From Drosophila pseudoobscura (taxonomy: Eukaryota > Arthropoda > Insecta > Diptera > Drosophilidae), in NCBI RefSeq assembly GCF_009870125.1, contig NC_046681.1, positions 15,327,001-15,391,000 of the forward strand: a stretch of DNA of 64,000 bases, given 5' to 3'. Under the pieces are notes generated by a model. It saw only the letters and a program-made list of their open reading frames with translations, had not been told where the DNA came from and made no database searches. This document shows positions 24,601 to 38,600 of this stretch, piece after piece. A program made the translations under genes and the position numbers. Every line of letters starts with the position of its first letter. The first letter of the stretch is position 1.

Positions 24601-27600
24601 TCTGCGTACTTGCAACACATTTATTCATACTTATTCATGCGCTCCTGCTCTTGCTCTTGCTCGTTTCATTTTTTTCCTTTTTTTTGTGTATAATTTCTTT
24701 ATAATTGCCATTTCCCGTTTTAATGAATTGTTTATACGTTGAAAAGAGAGTCACAGCACAAAGGGGGTGGGGGGGATGGTGGGGCGGCCATGCAGGGGCC
24801 ATGGGGGTCATGGCAACAGCGGAACAACAATACAAATACATGACCGTGCCCCATGCACCATGCCTACGTCAGTGGGGCACAACCTAAAACTGAAACCCAA
24901 ACACAGATACGGATACAGCACACGCGTAGATACAGATACATGGATACATGGCTTTTGGAGGGGCCACAAATTGCTGGCCTGCCTGCCTGCCTGCTTGACC
25001 ATTTTCATTGCTTCCGTTCCTTCAGCTGTTGTACACTTTTTCTAGAGGGTCTCACGCCTCTGAAGAGAGGTTTGCCATACTTTAGATACTTTAATGTATA
25101 GATACATTTATATTCGTTAAAGACCTGCAGGCGATGTCTCTTTCAAGACCTAAATTTCGATGCATTTCCGACTGAAACACAGCCCAAAAGCAAGCTCACT
25201 AGATCTGTGAGATCTTTAAAAGTATCTACATATCTCCTTCCTTATCTTAGGGTATGTTAGAGTATCTCCTTCTTCGGCTTCCATAGCCCCCTTCTTTTTC
25301 TACTTGTTTCTGCCTGCACTTTACTCTTTTCTTTTTTGGGAGGGTTGTTGCCTCGTTGTTGCAACCGTTTCTTGTTGTTGTTGTTGTGGCATGACAAACG
25401 GAAATTGTTTTCATTTGATTAGGGGGCGCACCACACTCGTTGCTCGTTGCTCGTTGCGTGTGCGCCACAAATGGGGAGTGAGGGGCGGTAGCCAGTGAGG
25501 GTTGTATCCATACGTTGGAGGATATGCCCCATAGAAGAGGCATCAGCTGCCCCTACCCAACCGCAAGGGCACGAACCTCTTAATGCATTTGAGCGACCGC
25601 ATTGGGGATTTCCCCCTCGAACCCCATACCAGACCAAACCATAAATTGAGTTGATAAAAAGATAATGATGATGATGATAATGGGTATAGGGATGATTAAG
25701 GGGATTGCTGCTGCTGGGGGAGGGGGGGGATGGAAGGTGTGTTGTCCACAGCCTTGGCTTAATGGCTTTTTATGAGGTTTTAATAGGACAAAGGAGTGGC
25801 TGCAACTTGCACTGGCACTGCCACAGGGAGATGAGTAATGGGAGGAGAGTAATGCATTCCTACAAATCTCCAACTCTACTCCATGAGATCCTTCATTCTG
25901 CCCCCCCCAAAAACACTCTCTTTCCCAGTTTTCTGCCTGTCCCATGACTCAACTTGTGCACAGGAATGGATCGATTCCTATTAATAGTGTGCCTACCTCA
26001 ACACCCAGTAGCCCTCTCATAAATTTTCTTCGGAATATGAATTCATTTGGCGAATCACAAATTAGTCAACCATCCCCTGCTATCGGTGCAAATTGTTATA
26101 ATTGCTACGAAAGCTAATCAAAAACACCCGGGGCCGGCGTCTGCTAGTACACTGTTTATTTCGATTTCTGGTCTGTTCAGTTCTTATCTAGGAAATTCTT
26201 TAAATCACAGCGCCGTGGTGGCGGCAATGAGGAGCCAGACCGTTCGAATGGCCAGAATCGTTGACATCATACCCTGTAATAATCGGAGGGGGGGCCAGCG
26301 AGCAGGGGGGGAGGGACTTGAAGCACAGCCACAGGCACAAGGCAAATAAAATTAAAATGGTTAACGCGTGTGGCTTCTACACATAGTATGACATCATAGT
26401 TTTTTGAAAGGGCGAGAGTGTGGAGTGGAGGGGAGTGGCGTGGAGAGGAGAGGAGGGGCTGCAAGTGCTGAGTGGGTGCTAAGTGCGTGCGGCGTTTGTA
26501 TGGATTTCTAGAGCCATAGACACCCCCGTCGGAGCAGCAGAAATTATGAGGGGGGAAGGGCATGAATCCATCTTCTTGGGACGGTGGAAAATCTGTTGTG
26601 GTAGGAAAACAATAAGGGAAAACTATAAAGTTCTTAAAGTGGAAATAAAAAACATTTTACATATACATATACAAATTTTACTATAGAATTAATATAGAAA
26701 TTTTCGGGAAATATACAAATTTTAAATCCGAAAGATCTTTTCTTTTGATGTATTATTCGATTAACCGATAACCCTCACGATATAAACCCTATTTATACGA
26801 TTTTTAAACCTAAAAGACTTCATAGAAAATGAATATTCATTGAAGACCCTACTTTAAATACCCCCTGATATATAAATGATGATTACTTCCACAATTATAC
26901 CACATAAACCCTATATTTCTATGACAATTTCTATGATTTAAAATTCTTAAAAATTAAAAACGATTAAAAAACTACATATATATTTGTATTTTAGTTTTCG
27001 CAACAAATAAATTGGCAACAACAAAAATCTAATTGACAATAAATTCCATTTATTTCTGTTTTTTCGTACCTCCCCCCCACCCCAACCCACAACGACACAA
27101 ACTCCGAAAACAAAAATATACTCAAATATACTCAAATCCTGCCCCTTGTTTCTACCTTTTCCCCCCACACAAAAACCACAACTACAATAAACTACAACCT
27201 GCCCCCGAATGAAAAACAAATGAAAAACTCCCATAAACGTCGACAAAAAAAAACAAAAAAAAAACAATTTAGAAAGAGACGGCGCCCTGGCATCAGATGT
27301 GGACGCATATGAAACGCCTATCGCACGCCTCCAAAGTCAATTCGACGAGCAGCCTGACGGCCCAGAAAACCGATGTGGGTGGATCCCCGCATCCCCGCCC
27401 GCATCTGCATCCACATCCACATCCCAATATGACGCCCACAGGGGGCGGCACGACAACAACAGCGGGCCAGGGAATGCCTGGGAAGTGCATTCTATTCCCG
27501 GACAGGACGTCCTCCCTGAAAAGCTCAATGTACACGCAACAGGTGTACTTCAGGCCCGATATGGTAGGAACACAATCCGTATCTTCTATATAGCTATAGA

Positions 27601-30600
27601 CCTTAGATTCATACTGGCATGGTTTTGGATTTCGATTGGTTCATTGGCTCTCAAACAAATGTAGAAATGGCTGAATATTCGCTTTGATTTTTTGTTGAAT
27701 TTCTTTTTGGCACCTTCCACAAATTCCCACAAATCTATTTTAAGCCTCTATTACGTTAATTAATGATCTTTTTTTTTTGGCTAATGGTTTTATGGATTTT
27801 TGATGATTTTTTTATTATACAATATTTTAAGCGTTCCTTTTTTGCCTGACTTTTATGCACCCCCTCCGAGGGAAAATCCTCTTCAAAGCTCAGCGTTGCA
27901 TTAAATGCACAAGAAATATCGTATGAATGCAATAAACATAATCATAATAATAATAATCATAATCTTCATAAGCCAACGACATGGCAAATGCCAGGCAATT
28001 GACTTTTTTACCAAGGCAACCCCCCAACCCCCAATCCAACCCACGCCAGGCCAGGCCACGCACTCCCCTCGAAACTCTTGTGCAGCACAAAATCATAGAA
28101 CCATAACTTGCAGCAGAGTGAAGCATGCAAAAGTTGGGGCTTTATGGCGGGGTTTAGCCATGCACTACAAGTACATGGCAGTAAATGTACAAGAGGAGTA
28201 CAGTGGAGACTCCATACAATGAAAATTGTGGAGAGTTTGGATAGCAAGCCATTTAGAGATGGGAAACAGTGCAAGATTTCAAGTGAAAGACAGAAAATAC
28301 AAAAGATAATAGAGGTGTTTGGTAGAGGTAGCATAGATAATCTCTGATCGAAAGAAAAAGACACTCCACAACAATCTACAAAGATCGAAGGCCCTTCCCT
28401 TCGAGTCTCTACTGTTGTCGTTGTACACTTATTTGATTCAACCACCCATAGCCATGGCTCCCCCTAGCAACAACAGCAGTTTCCCCCACTTTAAACATCA
28501 GTTTTCTATAGTTTAACCCCCACTTTAAATATATATAACCATACAACCCACCAAAAGGGTGACCAGAGCCACAGCACAACAAATTTTTGTTTGACATTTT
28601 GCATGGCATTTGATGGATAAAAACCTTAGCACAATATTTACCAGGCGATTACTTACAGCAGATGGCAGGGCAGGGGTAGGGGCAGGGGGAGGGGGGTAGC
28701 TAAATATTTAATGCCAGCTACGTGAGGCTGTCATAAATTTCAAGATAAATCAGCATCAGGGTCAGGAGTATCGTTTGGACAGTAGATGGAATGTAAGCCA
28801 AGAATCAGAGCCATCAGTAGGTGGGGGGAAAAGCGTGAAGTGGCGGGAAGGTGTGTGCTGTTGCCGCTGCCAAAGGTCGCAATATGCAAATTGCATTTTG
28901 GGATCGGATCGTTGATGTTTCATTGTCTCACCAGCTGACATTTCGGTTGAATCTATATCAGAGAATCCAGAAACAGAGGCGGAGGCTGAGGCCGAGGGAT
29001 AGCCGGCAAACAAAGGAAAAACCGGCTAAAAGTTGAACCAAAGCCGGCCGCTTGCCGCTTTTTGTTGTGGCCAGAAACCTGTACAACCTCTGTTTTTTGC
29101 TGTGTCTGTTGTGTCTTTTTTTTTCAATATCAAGACACATTCGATGCTTCATTAACATAATTGATGCGCCATTGAATGGACTATGGGCCTCTGCTCTGCC
29201 GCTCTACGGCATGGAGTCTTCGTCTTGGAGTCTCATTATATTGTCTTCATGGCCCGTTTGTCGGGGCAGAGGCGAGGCAGAGCGAATCGCTGGACAGGTT
29301 TTCCTCCTCCGATCCATGCGCAACGATCTTGAACCGGTTTACAGTTTTTCAGTCTGTTACAAGCACAATCCCCACCCCACCCCACCACAGCACAACACAA
29401 CTCCATCTCCAACTCCGAAGCGACTCCGAAGCGACTCCAAAGCGACTCCAAAGTGAATCCAAAGCGAAGCTCTCCAATACTGTCTGTGGCGATCTACTCT
29501 GTAATTTTCAATTTCATTTCATGATAGAAAAGGACAGCCTTTCCTCTCGTCTCATCTCCTCTAACACTGATTGATGCACAGAATGCCTCTGCCTAATGGG
29601 CTGTCCAAAAAGCTAAAGCTAAAACTTGGAAAATACAGGAAAAGTGTGCGGAAAATACTCAAGACGTTATCGAGTGGTCTAAGAGAGCTGTTTGTTGCTG
29701 TGTTTATCTAAGTGGGAAATTATTGTACGAGTATGATTGATAATGTGCGGCCTGGCAAATGAGAAATAAACGATACAAGTGGGTCATTGGTATAGGAAGT
29801 TATATATGGGACTTATTCACAAGTGATGACATCTGGATACATATAAAAGCTGTTATTAGTAGACGTTTTAGTAGATTTCTTAGTAAATAGTGGTTAATAC
29901 TTACTTTTGGTAGGGTATATAATATTTTTGCGCTTCTGTCAATAATTAAAAAATATTATTATATATAACAATTCAGGGAAATACTGGTTTTCGAAATATG
30001 TATTTGATTCCATTCATAGTTTTTCTGTGCAAAATTCTATAGATGTGGGGTTAATGAAGATATAGACAAATACTCGTTTTCGAAATATGTTTTCATTCAG
30101 AGTTTCGGCATAAAATCGGTTTAAAAGTTGGATTACATTTTTCAGAATTAAATTTTGAGAAATACAGGTTTTTATTGATCATTCATTCATCAACGATTCA
30201 TTCGATTATTGCACTTCTAACATAAATACCTCCTATAATGATCTTTAAAAAACTGGAAATCATTCGAGAATCCCTAAAATTATGGCTTTCGTGACAGATC
30301 TTTCAAGATCCCAGCTTCATTGTCGTAAGAATCTCAAGAACAAAGGTCCAAATGCCTTTGAATAAACCCTTTATGGATGTTAGATTTCTTTCAGCTAAGA
30401 GCAAACCTAAAAGAAAACCTGAATAAAGAATTAAGAATTCTTCTTTGGGCTCTTAGATGAAGGGCTCTCTTGTCCGCCGTGGCGGACAGCACGCATGTGC
30501 TGTAAATTGCTTATGTAATTATACAACAATTTGGCTCCAAAGGCAGCCCTAGACCCCCTCCAGCCCCTGCATCAAATATGCGAAAAAGAATATGGAAACT

Positions 30601-32632
30601 CCATGTGGAGACTGGACTATTAATTATGGCATCGGCTGGGGCTGTGTCTGCTGGCATCAGCTGCTAAAAGTTAATGAAATTTTTGCGGTTCGAGGCATTT
30701 GGCTTACATAAAGCGATGGCTAAAGCGATATCAATCAAAAGTCCCTCCTTTTTTTGCTATTACATGATTCGATTTATAGAGCACGAGGGGGAGACCCAGA
30801 GGAAAAGAGGGAGAAAAGAAAAGGCCCCTAAAGGCAAACAAGTTTCAGGCGCTTCAGAGGCAAAGACTCCGCAGGCCGCAAGGAAGATAAATGGCAGACA
30901 AAGGAGTGGAGTAGCAAAGGAGTGGGAAAGAGGGAATAATATCCCCATAATGCAGTCACCGCATCAGCACAAAAAAAGTCTATATAAAAGGCAATATATA
31001 ATGGGAGTAGAGACAGGACTGAGGACTGGAAAAAAGTGCAGTAAAATAACGTAGGAAAATCACAATTCAATGCCATTTTTCTTTACTTCATATTTGATAT
31101 TCCTTCTGGCGAGGATTTCGTTTTACTCTTCGGATATATCTCTCGTATAAATCAGCACTAAAAATCGATCCCAAAAACAGCGGAAGTACTTTTTGTTGAG
31201 GCTTGAAGAATTGGCAACAAAAGGCTCTGAAATCTGGAATCTGGAATCCTGGACAGCAGCCAGCAGCTGTCATTTGGGATCGCAGGGAGAACAATGCATT
31301 GGCCATGGCTATTGATATTGGTTATTGGATATTTGTTACTGGGTTTTCTCTTTCCACTTGTGCCGCTGCCGGACATTTGCCCGACTTCCTCGCTGTTTGA
31401 GCCTCTCGGCCTCTGCCTCGGCCATTCCCTTGGTGCAATTGTCCGAGTGGAAACCATGTGTGCCCCCTACAGTGCTCCTCGCTTTGTTGCATTTCGGCAA
31501 TCAATGTTTTCCTTTTATTTTCTGCGACATCTGACAGTTGAATTGGTCGCAGGCCCAGGCCCATAGCTGGCGATATTAATTCTGTTTACCTTTTGATGAC
31601 TCTTCAGGTGGAGCGAGCGGCATTGCATTATGTGTGCAGTGTGGCATGCCACATGTTACTGAGCCTTGTAAATATTTAATTGAAATCGATTTGGTTAGCA
31701 TAGGAGGAAAAAGGCAGATCCATTGTTCGGGTCTTCCGATGAACTTCTAACAGAGTTTTGAGACCTTTTTTTCAGAATTAACTTTAGAGTTCTCTCCACC
31801 GCGGCTTCAAAGTACTGCCCCCACCGCCCCCTCGTACTCCCCTCCATTAAGTTTTTCCACCCACATTCACTTATTGGTCTTCTCTTCACTTCTCTTCTCT
31901 AATTAGCGGCGTGACCTTAATCACTTAAGAGTTTACATAAAGCCTAGAGGCCCAGGCCCAGGCCCAAGCCCCCCCATTGCTCCACTTGCAACTCCCCCTG
32001 CCGCCCAGAATAGAACAGGTCTCGGTGACGTAATCTGCTGTATCTTTCAGATAAGATAAAACTCCAAAGATAATGCAATTCCAAATGCCAGATGCCAGCC
32101 ACGAAAATAAAACCAAAATCTTATACAAATTTTTGTGTCCAAGTTTTGTATTTTTTGGCCACGCGCTGAAACACACCACAAAAAATAGTTTAACCTTTTT
32201 TGGCTGGCGACCCACCATATAAGGAAAAATTACTTCAAGTTTCGTTTTACTTTATTTATTATTGAATTTTCTGTTTGGTTGTGGGCCGATTTTTAGAGGC
32301 GACATTTAAGTTGTTCGCCTGTCAATCGGAATTACGCGTAGAGTTATTTATGGGGCGATGACTGGGAAGTAAGACCTTCGGCTAGAGAATGACTGAAGGT
32401 AGATTGTGGATGGGTGTATGTTCTTCTTGTTAGCACACCACAACTTCCGCCTTTCAAGCGGGAGAGAGGCCTTCCTTCTCTAGTAATTATGAAAGTTGTG
32501 GTACCGCGAAGAAGCCCCCAATTAACAGACGCCACTCTCTCATCGAGGGCCCTCAGACAATGCACTGGCTTTGTTTTCCATCAATCCCAGGGTCACAATG
32601 CGCTGTGGCATGCCATCGGAAGATGCAGCCAT

Positions 32633-32669
<37 letters not shown>

Positions 32670-35600
32670 CTCTCGAAGATCGAAGAAGTATCCCATCCTC
32701 ACAGACCAAATCGTTTGGTTTCGATGCTAATTACCTCTCACTTATCCCCAGACACTCAAGTGCAATGATCTGAAGAGTGATCTATGGGAGGGGGACTATA
32801 GGAAGTAGACATATCTCATCGTCTGTTGGGTAATTAAGGCCCCCCCATCACCCCTTCCTCTCTGTGTGTCTGGGAAGAGTTCTTTCACCCCTCTATAAAA
32901 AATATGGTATTAATAATTTCGCACTCAATTAAATGTCCCACACTTTCACATCCCATAGACATCGTATATAAATTCTGGTTCCGCTTGGTGATCTGCTATG
33001 TATATTTTCCCATTAAATTCTTCAATAAATTACTCACATTCTTCTCCCGTTCTTTTTACCATCTCTTTGTAGGTAAGTTCTCCTCGAAGTTCTCTTTCTC
33101 TCTGGCTCCCGTGACGTCAGTAAGTAGCCCACCATTCGATTACCCTCTTCGATTACCGCGTGAGTAATCGCTGAGGTAAGAAGCACTTCAGCTGCAATCA
33201 GTCGCAAGTCGCATGAAGGGGGGGGCGGGGGCGGGGGCGGGAAGGGAATGCACCTCGCGTGCATCTTTTTACTGGGTTTATTTTTTGATTAATTAATGGG
33301 CGGGGCCCGGCGATAAGTACGATCCAGGAAGTACATTTTGTGGCAAAGAAAAGACTCCAAAAAGAGGTGCTTCACAGTAACGAGAGGCTGAAGGGTATCC
33401 CATGGGAAATGAGGAAATTGTTGAGGCAAATGGAGTGCTTTTATGGATTTATCTTATAAGGAACTAGATCGAAAGAGCAATCTTTAGAATGCGGAAATTT
33501 GTCAACCATATTTCTGCTCCTTTCCGTAACAGAAAACGAGTTCCCCGAGATAATCTCTGGGGGTAATTCGATCATTTGTCAGCGGCCCCAAAGTTGGAGA
33601 TCAGCCAACCAGCAACCATAATTCATTTCCTTATGGACGGTAGAGGAGACAGCTCTCTGATTCTCTCGTATTCTCTCTGGTAGTCTCTCGTATCTTCTGG
33701 CATTTCAATTAACCATCCATCCATCCATCCATCCACCGAACGAACGAACGATCCACTAAGCCAATTTCAAAGTTGATTTCATTTCGATTCGGACACACTT
33801 TCATTGAGTGAGTGACTTTCACATGAGACTGTCTCTCTCTCTCTCTCTCTCTCTCTGTATCTCTCTGTCTGTCTCTCTTTGTGTATCTTGTGTTTTGATT
33901 AAAGAAGAAGATTCGGTGGCTCTTTTTGCAAATTACTTTCATTTTCTCTGTGTAAGCCAAGAGAAACTGTGGCTAACAACTTCGTTGACAAACTGCCAGG
34001 GAAACAGCCAAAGTTGCGGACAGCTCAGGATAGGATTTAACAGACCTGTCAGCCACTCTTCAGCCTCTCTTCTGGTCTCTGCCCCAAAGTGTGTCATGCA
34101 AATTTTCCTTGTGCTGTTCACTTTGTCTGTAATTTGATATTGTCATTAGTTTGCTTGGATGTACACTCAACACTGTACAGTGGGCGCACTCGACTGTGGA
34201 CAAGGAAGTACATATCTTGGTATCTTTTTGCACCCTTTCGAAGCGCTGCACTTGACAGCAGCGATTATGTTACTCGTCTTCGTAGTAGCTATAGTCGTAC
34301 TTGTGTAGTGGGCGGCTCTGGGTGGCTCTGCCTCTGCCTCTGCCCTGCATTATGCATGCCATGACGCTCATTAGTGGGTCGCTTGTTAGACGACTAAAGA
34401 GATTGCCCACAGGGAGAACATGGGAGGACGAGCCCAAAAGAACAATGCCTCTAAATTACCCTCAAGGCAACCGCCGAGTGGTTGGTGGTGGCTCTCTTTG
34501 CCCTTAAATTAGCCACGAAAAATCTCCAAGTTGAACTTTCAGAATTCGGAATTCCATTAGAATGACAAAACTTTTAAATGGCACGAGTTGTGAGGGATTG
34601 CAGCACACAGAGAGCCACAGAGCCAGCACTTAACTTGAAAGTCAAATGTCAGATGATTTTGCTAAAAAAAAATCCATAGAAATTAGCTCTTTAAATGAAG
34701 AATGACACTCTACCGCGAGTAGATCCAAAAATAAATGACAATTGAGCGGAAAGTGGGGGGAAAAGTGTTGACAGTCGCCTGATGTTGCGTTGAAATATTA
34801 AAGTGGGGAAAAAAGATACTTATATTTCCAGAGGGAAAACCTATTAGGCAAGAAAACAGTGATGATTGGTTGATGATTACAGAAGGCTTGTTTTGTTGCA
34901 AGTTATTGGTGGAATGTGTTTTCAACACTTTGTTCCATTTGAGTATTAATTAAATGTGCGGGAATGTTGTAATAAATTCCCCATAGTGACACTTTTTTCT
35001 ACCTCTCGTTTATAGAAACGTGTTTCATTGTTAACAAAAACTAGTTTCCGGTCTATTGGCTGACAGTTACCCAAAAGGAAACACTGGGAAATCTGTACAT
35101 TTAATTGAAAGTAGTTCCTGTATGAAGTTAAGGAGATTACTAGAGGCCTAAGACTCAAAAACTAAAGGAAATAGATGGAGATTTATTTTTAGGAAATTCT
35201 GTCTCGCAAAAACTCAACTAAAAAAGGCCAAACCACAACCGAGGTGAGCTGCTGCATGACGCGCAAGCAAATATCTCAATGGTACACCCCTTCCTTGACA
35301 ACCAATGCATATTGCAACTCATTTAAAATCATTTACTGGCTCTTTGGACATCTCTCTACCTCTGCGAGTCTCCAAAAATATATAAATCATAATATATTTC
35401 AATCAAAATTGCATAACTCTTCGGCTGTAACCGCTAACCGTTAAAGCAGACAATAAAAAACAATGGAAATGTTTTATAAAATATGCATTTCACGATGTCG
35501 ATGTTGGGGGAAGTCTATCGTATCCCTCTATCTATCGGTGAAGCGCTGTCCACTTTACGATTGGCCACATTAATGAAATTTATTCACTCGCAAAGACCAC

Positions 35601-38600
35601 AAATGAATGGACGGAAACTGAAGAGCTGGAGAGCTGGAGAGATGGAGAACGGGAGAATGGGAGAATGGTATTCCATAAATACCAAACCGCAGGCATTTTT
35701 CAATGTTTAACGCTTTGCAATGTCACTCGGACAGCATCAGTGGCGGTGCCGCCACAACACACAGTAATTTGCATCCATCAGATACAGTTTTATTTCTGCT
35801 TATTAAAAAAAAAAAAATCAACAAAGCAACAAAAAATATCATTAAAAATGCCTGCAATTTGCATACAAATCACGTATCTGCAACAGTTTTTTTTGGCAAG
35901 AAAAAAAAAACAGAATTCGTAATAAGCAGAAATATTTCTTGAATGAACTTGCGTCAGCGTGAACTTCGCCAGATACGTAGATACATTTGTAGCTATATTA
36001 TATATATTATATTATATATATTTATATGGCCAGATCAGTCCGGTGGGTGATTCATTTTTGTCTCTCTCTCGCCCGCTCTCGATTTCTGTGAATGAGTAAC
36101 GCGTTATGGAAATTTATGGCAAATAAAAACAGATACAAAAACCCGAGAGATACTTTCGCTCGAGAGACGAGAGATCTAATTGCCGGTTCAATTAGTCAGC
36201 GACACAGAGTAGCCACGCGTGTGGGATGGCTAATTGTTACAGATACATTTCTGTCTCGGTTAGATAAGGCGAATGCCAGACCAAATGTATCTGCAAGATA
36301 TTTGCTCTCCGCGGAATGCAAGCATTTGTTGTTTGAACAATTAAATTCATTAAAATTCACGCTTATGGCACATTTTAATTAAACGAAAGACAAAAACCAA
36401 ACCGAAGAGAGATTTTAAGCTAGAAAACGCATCTTAAAGATACACCAACAAACCAGAGTTCAAAGACACTCGACTGGGGGGAGGGGGGTGTAGGCCCACC
36501 TCCTCCCAATGCTTCCTGTTTTTAAACTACTTGAAAGATACAAAAACTGTGATAAAGATACAAATTGCTGCCCCATTTTGGCATTGTTTTAGCTGGCAAT
36601 TGTTATGATTACACCCCCCCTCCCCCCCTACACCGCCGTACCCCCCAGATTTCATTCATAATTCTCTGACACATTTCCAAACAGATAGCATGGCCCCCGA
36701 CAGAAAACTTTCCCAAATGGTTTCAAGGGGTTTTGTGTTTCATAATTTGGCCAAAATGTCTTTGAACCCCATTTGGGAAACGTGTTAATGAGTGCTCGCA
36801 TTCAAGCTTCGAGCTGCTCTTTTTTTCTTGACGAAAAAAAAAAGCATTACGAAATCCGAATCCGACTTCAATTTCAAGCCCCGAAAACTTTTGGCTTTTC
36901 TCTGCCGCTTTCGCAAGTGAAACGAAAAGAAAACCCGACTCCACTCCACTCTCTTCTCTGCTTAGTTTTATATATATATTTTTTTAAGGGGGCAGCGGGC
37001 TTAATTATATTTTTTATTTATTTAGTTTCGTCTGGTGTCTGGTGGTCTGCTGGTCTGTGGGGGTTTTCTGTGTTAATTAGATGGCGCTGTACATTTCTCT
37101 GAAAGAGAGGGTCAAGGAGGAAGCAAAGCCCAAAGGTAATTAGAAAATTTAGACGAGAGATTTGGCTCAGATCCCTCTACAAAACACTCTCCGCCTATAT
37201 CTTTACCGTAGAATTTTCCAATTGAAAGAATCTCAAATGGAAAACTCTTCTCAAGTGTCAAACAGCATTTTCCGTGTGCGTGCGTGTGTGTCTGTGAACC
37301 AATTTCTTTTCACTCCTTGACATTGACACAGACACAACTTTTACCAAGACCTCAATTACAATCAATCACACATGGCGTTCGTCTGTCCGTCTTTTGGCCA
37401 AAACCCAAAGCCAAAGCCAAAGCATTCTCTGGCCAATGGCCAAAACTGTAACCAAAGACGTGTGTGCGTGTTTTGTTTGAAAATTACAATAATAATAGAG
37501 GAGAAACCACCCCCCCCCCCCCTCCCTCCCTCCCGTCCCCCGCCATTCTTGGAAAAGTTGTGGCCTCCTTAGTGCAAAAATTTCATTTATCATCAACTTC
37601 TTCCTGCCTTTTGTGCAGCCTCCTTTTGTGTGATAAAAATGACAAAAGACTGTGGCCCTGCCACTGCCCCCTGCCCCCTGCCCCCTGCCCCCTGCCCCAC
37701 GGTTAATGATGATGACAACCAGTGGAGAGGAGAGGAACGAAGCGGAGTATCCTCTTTTGGGGGCAAGGTGGCACTTGTTTTCCTAGTTTTTCCTTAAGAT
37801 TTCACTCTCGAAAAAGATTGAGGACAAAAGTGGTTAAAGCGGTTTTCCGCAGCAAATGTCACTTTTCCACGTTTCGAGCAGCTTTTCATTTTCATTTTCA
37901 TTTGGCGGAAAGTGCAACAAGTTTTGCAAAAAATAAACAAAAAACAAAATATCTATCTATTAATTATGAATTTGTGGCTAAATTAAGAGCAGGTTATGAG
38001 TCGGGAAGTGCTTGTCAAGCGAAGGAAAGTTATACACCTAAAAGATGCAAGATACATCTGTAAGATACACCCAACAGAAGAACCTGCTTACAGCACTCGT
38101 ACATCAAACCACTTGACTTCCACATGCAGACACAAACCATTCATCATTCAGCATTCATTCGGCGTGTGAGTGCGAGTGTGAGTGTTGGGGCTGGCCATCC
38201 ATTCGGTGGTGGCTTCTTCGTTTCCTTCTGTTAGACGCGAGTACATGACCCACTTGAAATATGCATGAAAATCAATGGAGCTTACAAAATATTTACCGCC
38301 CATTAGCACATCGTAAAGGGAGGCAGAAGGAAGGGAGACTTGCTCGTAGATATTTCTCACGTCTCTCTCTCTTCGGTGGAGGGTCCTTCTATGCTAATCA
38401 GACGAATGTCGTTGGAAATATGAGACTTTCTTTAAGTAAAAGACCGGAACGAAGAACACATGTAAGACTTCTGTTGGAACATCTACATCTGAAGTGCACA
38501 ATGGCATGTCTTTGATCGCCTGCAGAGCGGCTCTTTGGGTCAGAGGCCACCCACCCTGCAACCCCCCTCTAAAAATCAATAGCCACCCACAAACGAGCGC

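Noticed and set aside
24232..24618. Overlapping open frames of 124-128 codons on both strands
   Set aside because: Produced by CTG/TGCAGT repeats; both strands open together is typical of repeat translation.
28008..28445. 145-codon open frame on the minus strand in intron 2
   Set aside because: It ends in repeated Gly/Trp codons from GGCCTGGCCAGG-like sequence and has no recognisable motif.
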